Part shown: positions 18,166 to 24,989 of the stretch, one piece after another
Position numbering within the stretch: position 1 is the first letter of the stretch
Layout of the letters: each line of letters begins with the position of its first letter
Assembly: GCF_002814235.1 (NCBI RefSeq)
Contig: NZ_PHSU01000035.1
Coordinates: 1 to 64,000, forward strand
DNA: 64,000 nucleotides
Source of the DNA: Pseudomonas sp. QS1027
GTDB taxonomy: Bacteria > Pseudomonadota > Gammaproteobacteria > Pseudomonadales > Pseudomonadaceae
Direction of reading: 5' to 3'
Made by a program: the position numbers and the translations under genes
Notes under the pieces: generated by a model
Database searches by the model: none
What the model saw: only the letters and a program-made list of their open reading frames with translations
What the model was told of the DNA's origin: nothing

Positions 18166-18699
18166 CTATGCCTTAAGTATCGCGTTGATCCCGAGTATCA
18201 TTGGTGTGCTCTGGTTCTCGTCAGGTTCATCAATTTTCTTGAAGCCCAAGGACTCGTAGAATTTGACCGCGCTTGGTGCAGAGTCCAAATATACCCCTTT
18301 TATGGGGATCTGCTTATGAACTTTTACTGCTTGAATGAACGCATTCATCAAGAGTCGTTGACCTATGCCGATACCTTGATATTTTTTATCGACCCCCAGC
18401 ATTACCAAGCGCACAACGGCAATACGTGATGGAAGATTGGAGCCTGGAATAACGCTACGTACCTTGGCCCTGTCAATGTCAGACAAGGTCAAGGTACAAA
18501 AACCGACAACATCGCCAGCAGAAGAGATAGCTCCGATAGCGTTAACATTTTCACTTTTCAGCGCGCGTTTGAGATTACTTTTATAGTAGACATCGATCAC
18601 GTCTTCCCCACAACTGAACGCTTTAGGGAATTTGTAACTTTCGAAGTTATCCAGCATATTGCTGTCAATATCACATTTTAGCGTCTCGTCGGTCTTCAT
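18166..18699 (-). CDS. GNAT toxin, TacT/AtaT-like
   Basis: A 177-residue acetyltransferase. VVRLVMLGVDKKYQGIGIG near residues 94-112 is the acetyl-CoA loop, and the C-terminal AVKFYESLGFKKI has the catalytic-type Tyr found in TacT. Family members acetylate the amino group of aminoacyl-tRNA and stop translation. It overlaps the upstream DUF1778 antitoxin gene by 29 bp, the usual type II arrangement. It is AT-rich cargo of the prophage and may stabilise it. Confidence 0.85.
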   Translation of the reverse strand: MKTDETLKCDIDSNMLDNFESYKFPKAFSCGEDVIDVYYKSNLKRALKSENVNAIGAISSAGDVVGFCTLTLSDIDRAKVRSVIPGSNLPSRIAVVRLVMLGVDKKYQGIGIGQRLLMNAFIQAVKVHKQIPIKGVYLDSAPSAVKFYESLGFKKIDEPDENQSTPMILGINAILKA

Positions 18700-18982
18700 G
18701 TTTCCCCCTCATTAAGTTTGTTAGAGCCTGTGTAGGCTCCGTGCTTTCGTCTTCTCGGAGTATTTCTTGTAGCCGAGAAAAAGCCTGTTCAGAAACTTCT
18801 ATTTTTCGATAATTCTCCATAACCGCTTGTGCCTTTTCAAATGCCGAAGTCATTATGAAGGCGGTCATATCCAACCCAGAGATCGAGGCGGCTCGCTTTA
18901 TAAATTCTTTTGCGAAATCTGTTGTTTTTATTTCAAGTCGTGCACTCTTAGTTGTGCTAAGGCTCTCGTTTGTGATCGTCAT
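18671..18982 (-). CDS. DUF1778 (TacA-like) antitoxin
   Basis: A 103-residue protein. The N-terminal part (ARLEIKTTDFAKEFIKRAA, SGLDMTAFIMTSAFEKA) is the ribbon-helix-helix DNA-binding fold of DUF1778 antitoxins; the C-terminal tail would wrap the GNAT toxin. Such antitoxins repress their own operon. Candidate operators lie at 19151-19212, about 170-230 bp upstream, which is farther than usual. Confidence 0.85.
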   Translation of the reverse strand: MTITNESLSTTKSARLEIKTTDFAKEFIKRAASISGLDMTAFIMTSAFEKAQAVMENYRKIEVSEQAFSRLQEILREDESTEPTQALTNLMRGKHEDRRDAKM

Positions 18983-19150
18983 GGTGTATACCTGTCATGT
19001 GCTGTGCTGTAAGTTATGAATTTCCTTTTTTTGCTTTTTTATTTCCGGTAACGCTTCCGGATTTGGTGCTCATCACCATTCTTCATTTACCACTCCTCTC
19101 GTTTCGCGCTGACGTTCTAATTAATGTAGATTTATTCATATTCTTCTTAT

Positions 19151-19212
19151 CGTACGGATGATAGCCGTACGCTGCATCTTTGTCAATCCTAACCCGTACA
19201 ATATCCGTACGG
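19151..19212. promoter_or_regulatory. Two inverted repeats built from GTACGG half-sites
   Basis: CGTACGG-7-CCGTACG at 19151-19171 and CCGTAC-7-GTACGG at 19194-19212 have the same spacer length and half-site but opposite polarity. They lie in the gap between the antitoxin start and the methylase stop and are likely binding sites for the ribbon-helix-helix antitoxin. Confidence 0.6.
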
Positions 19213-19283
19213 TTAGGTGTGCCAGAACGTCTTGGTCGTGCTGGCTTCCTGCTTTCGTGTCGATATATGACTTGGTCCTTTTT

Positions 19284-20222
19284 TCAGCCGGAAGCCATCA
19301 GTTTCTCTGCAATCCAACCCGCAACCTGCGCAACAACGGCATTTCCGGCACCGAAAGCCTCCGCAAGGTTGGCCGCATCCAGTCCGAGGCAAAGCCCATC
19401 ATCTTCAGACGCTCGCTGCCGCTCAACCATCTGATTCCATCCGTTCGGCTGAGCGACGAAAGTGGTACAGCCCAGAGTGATCTGTGATCCGGCTTTATTC
19501 GCCAATAGAGTATTGGCAGCCCAGGCATCCGCGGGTAAAGGCCATCGGATCGAGCTAGACGCCGGAGATATTGCGTCCACTGGAGCGGCGTCAGCCAGCA
19601 GCTCCATGGGGGGCATTCTTCGATAACCGGCGACCAGGAATACGCGACGACGCTGCTGGGGGACTCCGAAATATTGAGCATTAAGCACTCGCCAGAATCC
19701 CACATACCCGCAGTCCGCAAGGGCCCTGATGACTGTCTCAAAGTCTTGGCTATTGTTGACAGCGAGCAGGTTAACGACGTTCTCAAGCACCACCCAGCGA
19801 GGTTGAATTTCCTTGAGTATTCGTATGACTTCCCAGAAAAGGCCGCTGCGTTCGCCGCGCAGCCCGCGTCGATCCTTGTTGCTTTCCCGGACACCGGCAA
19901 GACTGATGTCCTGACAGGGGAAGCCGCCGGTAAGGACATCGACGGGACAGAGGTTGTGAGCGCCGCACTGGCGCACGTCTTCAAACTGGCGTGCATGGGG
20001 AAATCGATCGGCAAGCACAGCCCGGTTGACGGGGTTGAGTTCAACTTGCCAGGCCGTGCGGTATCCAGCGTTTTCAAATCCGACATCAAAGCCTCCTATG
20101 CCTGCGAACAGGCTGCCAAGGGTAGGTTGTTGCATTCCGGCACTCGTGGTTGCGGAGGCTCTTGGCGTTCTGGCGGGAGGCTCTGGGCCTTCAGGTGATT
20201 GAGTGTCCGGCAGCGCGGACAC
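19284..20222 (-). CDS. DNA (cytosine-5) methyltransferase, phage type
   Basis: A 312-residue enzyme with the C5-methylase motifs in order: motif I LFAGIGGFDVGFENAGY, motif IV GGFPCQDIS with the catalytic Cys, motif VI VLENV, motif VIII QQRRRVF and motif X AFGAGNAVVAQV. The target-recognition region is short. It methylates cytosine in an unknown DNA target; no partner endonuclease is adjacent, so it is probably an orphan anti-restriction enzyme. The frame opens with GTG at 20222, inside the com gene; ATG at 20135, right before motif I, is the alternative start. Both overlap com. Confidence 0.88.
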   Translation of the reverse strand: MSALPDTQSPEGPEPPARTPRASATTSAGMQQPTLGSLFAGIGGFDVGFENAGYRTAWQVELNPVNRAVLADRFPHARQFEDVRQCGAHNLCPVDVLTGGFPCQDISLAGVRESNKDRRGLRGERSGLFWEVIRILKEIQPRWVVLENVVNLLAVNNSQDFETVIRALADCGYVGFWRVLNAQYFGVPQQRRRVFLVAGYRRMPPMELLADAAPVDAISPASSSIRWPLPADAWAANTLLANKAGSQITLGCTTFVAQPNGWNQMVERQRASEDDGLCLGLDAANLAEAFGAGNAVVAQVAGWIAEKLMASG

Positions 20223-20299
20223 TTGATTTGCAGTTCGAGGAAGCCGCTGGCGGCGGCGAGCTTGCGGCAGCAGTGGCCGCAGCGGATGTCTTGCATCAT
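20096..20299 (-). CDS. com: Com-like zinc-finger translational regulator
   Basis: A 67-residue protein with two CxxC pairs (IRCGHC and IKCPRC, spaced as in phage Mu Com) and a basic core. Mu Com binds mom mRNA and opens its translation start. Here com overlaps the start of a cytosine methylase rather than mom, so it probably controls methylase translation in the same way. The initiator may be either of two adjacent ATGs at 20299 and 20296. A terminator lies 158 bp upstream, so com has its own promoter or depends on read-through. Confidence 0.78.
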   Translation of the reverse strand: MMQDIRCGHCCRKLAAASGFLELQIKCPRCRTLNHLKAQSLPPERQEPPQPRVPECNNLPLAACSQA

Positions 20300-20456
20300 C
20301 CGGGTCCCTTCAGGTTTTCGACCATCTTCCTCCTCTAGTACGAGTGCCTTCGCTCGGATCAGCTGGGATGCCGCTTTTCCGAATCACCCGACAGGCCTCG
20401 CTGCCGATTCGTTGCAGAATCACTGAGGGACGGGAACGGGGGAGCAAGATGGGAGC

Positions 20457-20481
20457 AAAAAGCAGGGGCCGAAGCCCCTGC
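20457..20481 (-). terminator. Intrinsic terminator with UUCG loop
   Basis: On the minus strand an 8-bp stem GCAGGGGC/GCCCCTGC is closed by TTCG and followed by TTTTT. It lies 11 bp after the stop of the 33-codon ORF. Confidence 0.85.
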
Positions 20482-20491
20482 CGATGTTGCG

Positions 20492-20593
20492 TTAGAGCTG
20501 CTGAATGGCCCTGATCAAGCGTATAGACCAATAGGCGGTCTGTAGCGCTCGGATCAGTTCTTCAGGAAGGTACCTGCGAATGAATGTCTTCAT
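20492..20593 (-). CDS. 33-residue cationic small protein (candidate)
   Basis: A short open frame beginning MKTFIRRYLPEELIRAL and ending LIRAIQQL. It is amphipathic, with six Arg/Lys early and hydrophobic residues spaced for a helix. Support for it being real: GGAG eight bases before the ATG, a strong terminator right after the stop, and palindromic candidate operators upstream (20626-20712). No family is recognised. It could be a phage regulatory or membrane-active peptide, or a leader. Confidence 0.55.
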   Translation of the reverse strand: MKTFIRRYLPEELIRALQTAYWSIRLIRAIQQL

Positions 20594-20625
20594 CAGCGAA
20601 TGCTCCAAAGGTTAGTAAAGTCTGC

Positions 20626-20712
20626 GTTCCTAGTAGGAACAGCGCAGAGTCTCCCACCTGGTTTTGCGGCCTCCCCTGTAAACTTTGTAAACTTAAAGTT
20701 TACAAAGTTTAC
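20626..20712. promoter_or_regulatory. Palindromes upstream of the small ORF
   Basis: GTTCCTA-G-TAGGAAC at 20626-20640, and a perfect inverted repeat with 17-bp arms and one central base at 20678-20712. Each long arm is itself two near-tandem copies of GTAAACTT, so four copies are present. On the minus strand TTGCAA and TAAACT with 16-bp spacing, overlapping the repeat, could be a promoter. This looks like an operator for a dimeric repressor. Confidence 0.65.
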
Positions 20713-20905
20713 GTTATGCTCCTGCAATTGCAAAAGTATAACTAACGTCGAATAAGCCATATATTGATAGCCTTTCTTGGTTGACGAGGGGGCCCCATAG
20801 CCATACGCTTCGAGGTGTCTAGCTTCAAAGATGTACAGTTTCAGGTGGTCATGCGGATGCTACCATAGCTCTTTCTGAAAGGAATCAGCCTCAAAGCAAC
20901 CGTCG

Positions 20906-20930
20906 TAAAGCCCGCCACGTGCGGGCTTTA
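20906..20930 (-). terminator. Hairpin downstream of the late operon
   Basis: A perfect 10-bp stem TAAAGCCCGC/GCGGGCTTTA with a 5-nt loop. It lies 246 bp after the last tail gene in its direction of transcription. The T-run is weak, so it is a likely but not certain terminator. Confidence 0.55.
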
Positions 20931-21003
20931 CCGTTATTGAGCATATGAATTTTGGCCTTCTGTCATCAGCCCCCCCGACAGACTGGGGCTTTGCTCGAAA
21001 TAC

Positions 21004-21067
21004 TTTACCGATATCGGTAAACAGAAGTTAGGCAACTTTGCCTATATTTTACCTTATAGGGTAAAAT
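21004..21067. promoter_or_regulatory. Two TACC/GGTA palindromes in an AT-rich gap
   Basis: TTTACCGATATCGGTAAA at 21004-21021 is a perfect 18-bp palindrome; ATTTTACC-6-GGTAAAAT lies at 21046-21067. They share the TTTACC half-site and are 24 bp apart, as for a repressor binding cooperatively. No gene is seen between 20713 and 21175. Confidence 0.55.
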
Positions 21068-21175
21068 GTTTTCCGACGAACGGTGTAGGTTGGCTTAACA
21101 AAGTTAACACATAGGTTAATTTGATTCGGAGCCAAGCTATAAAGCTGGTCATTGTCTCTGCGCATTCAATGACTG

Positions 21176-22147
21176 TCATTCGGTGATGGGCTTCAACTTC
21201 GCTGACAACGTGGTGGCTTGCGCGGCGGCCCTGGTGAACTCGGCCGCGTTGTCTGGAGGCGGTGTCGGCCCGTGTTTGTGAGCGGCGAGCGCCGTGCTCA
21301 TTTGCTCCACCAGGTCGATCAGATCCCCCAGCACCTGCAGCACGTTGACCCCTTCCGAACCCAGCCAGGTCTTGGGTGCTTTTAGGCTCTGGCTCAAGTC
21401 GGCCAAACTCTGGCGCGCTCCCTTGATCTGCTCGACCATATCCCCACCCACGACGGCGTTGTGCTTTTGCCCCACCACCAGGTTCAGGTCGCGCCCGGTG
21501 GCTAAGTGCAGATCGTCGACCGCCGCTAAGCTACCGGAACCACCGGACAGCAGCTTGAGTGCCCCCAACGCCTCGATCGTCTTTACCCCACCCACGGACT
21601 CACGGCTGTGATCATCGACCTCGATGTTGCTGCTCTGGTACCGCTCGGCATTCTCCAAGGCCTCCACCTCGCGCTCGCTGGCCCGGTCGGTGATACGCGC
21701 ATCGGTCTGGCGCAACCAGTTGCCCTCGGCATCGGCGCGTTGTTGCACGGCTTCGCTGTGTTGCCAGAGCTGATCGCCTTTCGGCAACCGTGGCAGGCTC
21801 AGGCCGTGGGGCAGGATTTGCTGGATGAATGGCTTGTTCGGCAGCCCGTAGGCGAAGCTGATCACGACCGTGGTTCCCTCCCCGGGAAACCCGAAGAATC
21901 CGGTTTCCTCGCCGGCACCCATCAGCGGCAGAACAACGCCCGGTAGGAGAGGCATTTCCGGGTCGGGCTCGCCGTCCGGGGTCAGCACTTCCAGGTCCAC
22001 CGCATAGCGCGGCCGGAAATCGTCGCACAGCCCGCTACTGGCCGGTGGGTCAGCGACAGCCACCACGCGGGCAAAGCGGGGCAAGTGATAGGAGCCGGTC
22101 AGCTCCGGAAAGCGCCGCTCAACAATACGTGTTACTGCCTCTTCCAT
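21176..22147 (-). CDS. Phage baseplate spike-like protein (gpV/Gp5-like)
   Basis: A 323-residue protein, last in the late operon. The N-terminal half has an OB-fold-type baseplate region (PLLPGVVLPLMGAGEETGFF, VISFAYGLPNKPFI), and the later VDDLHLATGRDLNLVVG and HNAVVGGDM segments look like a beta-helical spike. It probably forms the membrane-piercing tip under the tube. The ATG at 22147 is used since it begins the conserved part and overlaps the upstream gene by 16 bp. The assignment rests on position and pattern. Confidence 0.65.
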   Translation of the reverse strand: MEEAVTRIVERRFPELTGSYHLPRFARVVAVADPPASSGLCDDFRPRYAVDLEVLTPDGEPDPEMPLLPGVVLPLMGAGEETGFFGFPGEGTTVVISFAYGLPNKPFIQQILPHGLSLPRLPKGDQLWQHSEAVQQRADAEGNWLRQTDARITDRASEREVEALENAERYQSSNIEVDDHSRESVGGVKTIEALGALKLLSGGSGSLAAVDDLHLATGRDLNLVVGQKHNAVVGGDMVEQIKGARQSLADLSQSLKAPKTWLGSEGVNVLQVLGDLIDLVEQMSTALAAHKHGPTPPPDNAAEFTRAAAQATTLSAKLKPITE

Positions 22148-22824
22148 TGGATGGCCATCTCGGTACCGGCCAGCGTCATCGCGGTGATGCGCTGGCCCTG
22201 ATTGATGGATGCCCCGGGGCGCAGGCCGGGAATGGCCGTCACCGTGGCGCTCTGGTTGCCCTGGTACTGGTCGAACAGTTCGACCGGCAGTTGCAGCGGC
22301 GGTCGGGCACCCCAGTAGCTGTCGGCCCAACTACCCACGTACACCTCGCCGTCCCCCTGTTGCTGCCAGATAAAGTCGGGAATGCCGAACATCTGCGCCA
22401 GGCTGTCCATGGCCTGAATGCCAGCCGCCAGGGAGTAGAAGTAAGGCGTCTTGACCCGCGCATAGTCGGCCTCGGGCACCCGGAAGCGCAGGCCGGTCTG
22501 CTGACTGATAGCGACCAGCACCTCGCTCAAGTTCACGTGACGCAGAGCCAGGGGCAGCGGGAAGGTCAGGACCGCCGCCGCCTCCCTGCAAAGCAACAGC
22601 TGTTCCCGACTGTTGGCCGCGGTGCAGCGTTCGATGTAACCCAGGAAGTGCCGTTGCAGCGGGCGTTCGTTGTAGCCGATATCAAGCGTCACCAGACCAC
22701 GCAAAGGGGCGTCGGCCTTCAGGGTAAAGCTGGCCCGGCCGGGACTGCGCAGGTCCAGGCGCACGTCATCGCTGATCAGATCGAACGGCTGCCCGTTCAC
22801 GCTCAGGACTTTGTGCAGTTTCAT
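22132..22824 (-). CDS. Baseplate hub-like tail protein (gpD-like)
   Basis: A 230-residue protein starting MKLHKVLSVNGQ. It has a beta-rich beginning and a helical segment (LSEVLVAISQQTGLRF, AIQAMDSLAQMFGIPDFIWQ) that recalls the hub protein of contractile tails (P2 gpD/Mu gp44 region). Its ATG overlaps the stop of the next upstream gene (ATGA). The role as hub is inferred from its place next to the spike gene. Confidence 0.6.
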   Translation of the reverse strand: MKLHKVLSVNGQPFDLISDDVRLDLRSPGRASFTLKADAPLRGLVTLDIGYNERPLQRHFLGYIERCTAANSREQLLLCREAAAVLTFPLPLALRHVNLSEVLVAISQQTGLRFRVPEADYARVKTPYFYSLAAGIQAMDSLAQMFGIPDFIWQQQGDGEVYVGSWADSYWGARPPLQLPVELFDQYQGNQSATVTAIPGLRPGASINQGQRITAMTLAGTEMAIQWKRQ

Positions 22825-23360
22825 GACGGTGGCGCCAGGTAGTCATCGACCCGTTTCAGCATCTTTTCGAAGCGACTCAGTTCCGGGGCCCCGGCCTCGC
22901 TGTCCGTCGATGGATCGGCCACGCCGTTACCGGTGCCGCCTTGCTGCTGTACCGGGTTATCGGTCCGACGTGACTCCACCCGTTCCGGATTGGACAGTTT
23001 TTCACTCAGGGTGAATTGCACCCGCCAAGCCGACAGGGTGTCGTCCTCGCGCACGCTGACGTTATCGCTGAACTGCACCTGGCGCAGGCCGAAAGCCTGA
23101 GCCGTGTCATTGACCACGCGATAGGTCTTGAGCTGACCACCGTCGGCGGTGGCCTCGGCCAATTGCATCAGTTCGGTCAAATGGTCTTGATCCCGGAATG
23201 GGATCATCAGCGTGATCGTCAGCGCCTTGGGCTTGAAGCCCTTGTGCGAGCTGTCGGTGTTGCTGGTCTGCCCGGACATGTCCGCAGTGTCGATACGCAG
23301 GTTGGCGGTCACCCTGAACGACTTACCGTTGACCTTCTGACCGTCGAGCAGCAGCGTCAT
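22821..23360 (-). CDS. Baseplate complex-type phage protein
   Basis: A 179-residue protein; the start at 23360 overlaps the preceding stop (ATGA). It begins MTLLLDGQKVNG and contains DTADMSGQTSNTDSSHKG and a beta-rich core with a Pro/Ser/Gly-rich linker near the C-terminus. Similar sequences occur as baseplate complex proteins beside hub genes in Pseudomonas P2-like prophages, as I recall; a direct role is not visible. Confidence 0.6.
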   Translation of the reverse strand: MTLLLDGQKVNGKSFRVTANLRIDTADMSGQTSNTDSSHKGFKPKALTITLMIPFRDQDHLTELMQLAEATADGGQLKTYRVVNDTAQAFGLRQVQFSDNVSVREDDTLSAWRVQFTLSEKLSNPERVESRRTDNPVQQQGGTGNGVADPSTDSEAGAPELSRFEKMLKRVDDYLAPPS

Positions 23361-24274
23361 AGGCCCACCAGCTCCTGGACAAAGCCCAGCCCTTCCCGAG
23401 GGCCGACCAGGACCAAGCCGGCACACAGCACCCATTCATGCCCCGGCGCCGTGCCGGCAAGCAAGGCGCGCCGCAATTCGGCGGTATTGCCGGGGCCCAC
23501 CTGGCGTACGACCATGCCGCTGTCCGGGCTGGGGTTGGCTAACTGGTCTTGCAGGTCTTTCAACTGCTGATCACGGGCCGCGCTCTGGGCCGCTTTGCGA
23601 GTCGCCAGCTTGCCCAGGTCGGACAGTGGCGAGCTGTCCGCGTAGCTCTCCAGCACCGCCAGTTGCCCCGACAGTGACTGTTTCGCCGCCTTGGTAATCG
23701 TGCAGCGCTCCAGAGGCAGGGTTCCCCAGCGCGGGAGCGTGCCGGCACTGGGCAATTCCCACTTTTCCGCATCGAGGCGCGACAGGTGTCGGGCCCGCCG
23801 CTCGCTGCGGACCAAGTCCGGTACCGGCATCAACACATTGAAGCGCGCCAGTGTCTCGGCCAGCTGTTCATAGCGGGTTGAAAGGAACATCAGCGCCAGG
23901 GCGTATTGATCGCCAGCCAGTCGCCGGGCGTCCTCGTCCAGCAGCTTGTCGGCGAGCTGTTGCAGCAAATTAGGCGCCGACAGAAACCGCTGGTTTCCGC
24001 GCCCCTGGCCGATCCCGCTTTGAAATGGCGTCACGGCCAGACACGCAGGTGCCTGGCCCAACTGCTCGGCCATCGCGAGCCGACCCGCCGCCACCGCCGC
24101 TTCGGCAGCCTCTCCCACCGGCCCCGGGTTGGTGGTGGCCAACCCGTCCAGATCGGCCAGGCGAAGCGCGGTGCTGACCAATTCGGTGCCGGCCAGATCC
24201 TTGGCCGGCCCCAGGCCCTCCATCCATTGCGTGGATTCGGCGGGCCAGCGCAGGGCCACGGGCGCCCAGGTCAT
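23357..24274 (-). CDS. Phage tail protein of unknown function, helical
   Basis: A 305-residue, Ala/Leu-rich largely helical protein, starting MTWAPVALRWP with an ATGA overlap with the tail-fibre assembly gene. It has no signal peptide. Its place between the baseplate complex protein and the fibre assembly gene points to the tail module. Not recognised beyond that. Confidence 0.6.
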   Translation of the reverse strand: MTWAPVALRWPAESTQWMEGLGPAKDLAGTELVSTALRLADLDGLATTNPGPVGEAAEAAVAAGRLAMAEQLGQAPACLAVTPFQSGIGQGRGNQRFLSAPNLLQQLADKLLDEDARRLAGDQYALALMFLSTRYEQLAETLARFNVLMPVPDLVRSERRARHLSRLDAEKWELPSAGTLPRWGTLPLERCTITKAAKQSLSGQLAVLESYADSSPLSDLGKLATRKAAQSAARDQQLKDLQDQLANPSPDSGMVVRQVGPGNTAELRRALLAGTAPGHEWVLCAGLVLVGPREGLGFVQELVGL

Positions 24275-24981
24275 GCTGGCGGGCTCCATTCAATGGCTTT
24301 CATGGCGGCCAGATCCTTGTCAGCCAGGGTCTGGGCCAAGGCCTGTTTGAGGCTTTCCACCTGCAGCAAAGCCCGCTGTTTGAACGTCAGCAGATCCTGG
24401 GCTACTTGATCCAACTGTTCGGCGCTATGGGTCAGAAACACCTTTTTCCCGTCGCTGCCATAGGCCGGATACAGCGCTTCCATGTACGCCCACACCAACC
24501 CGGTCAGATTCACCTGATCTTCCAGCGAACTGTCGTAGCGGTGGTGCTCGCCCAAGGCTTCGGAGGCAAACCCCGACTCGATGTAACGGCCACAACCTTC
24601 ATTGATCGAGGCGAGTTTCTGTTCATAGAGCTTGGCCAGCATTGTTTCCAGATCATCGACCCAGCGACCGTTTTTCCAGATCTGCCCAGGCTCGGGCTTC
24701 CTGAGGGTGTAGCCGTTGGGAATCGGGCCAACACCTGTAAGCGTCATTGGCTCGCGGGTGGCCGTGTTGTAGACAATCAGCCCATCGAAGTACTCCACCA
24801 GTTGCCAGGCCTTGCCATTCCAGAGAGCGGCTTTGAACTCGGGGATATCCGTCGGCGGCGGGACCCGCACGCAGCCACCCGGAATTAAAAACACCCCCGG
24901 TTCCAGGGGCGACTCATCGGCCTCAACCGGCCCAACGTACAGCCCGAGATGATTGGTTTGGTAGACGGTTTGACTGTTCAT
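24271..24981 (-). CDS. Tail fibre assembly protein-like (DUF4376-type C-terminus)
   Basis: A 236-residue protein. The middle part (PPPTDIPEFKAALWNGKAW, GYTLRKPEPGQIWKNGRWVD) resembles phage tail fibre assembly chaperones, and the C-terminal helices recall DUF4376. It would help fold or attach the fibre encoded just upstream. The ATG at 24981 lies 10 bp after the fibre stop; a TTG further upstream is less likely. Confidence 0.7.
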   Translation of the reverse strand: MNSQTVYQTNHLGLYVGPVEADESPLEPGVFLIPGGCVRVPPPTDIPEFKAALWNGKAWQLVEYFDGLIVYNTATREPMTLTGVGPIPNGYTLRKPEPGQIWKNGRWVDDLETMLAKLYEQKLASINEGCGRYIESGFASEALGEHHRYDSSLEDQVNLTGLVWAYMEALYPAYGSDGKKVFLTHSAEQLDQVAQDLLTFKQRALLQVESLKQALAQTLADKDLAAMKAIEWSPPA

Positions 24982-24989
24982 AGACACCC

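Noticed and set aside
20310..20531. 73-codon minus-strand frame overlapping the small ORF
   Set aside because: No ribosome site, runs through the terminator, Arg/Pro-rich; the 33-codon frame is better supported.
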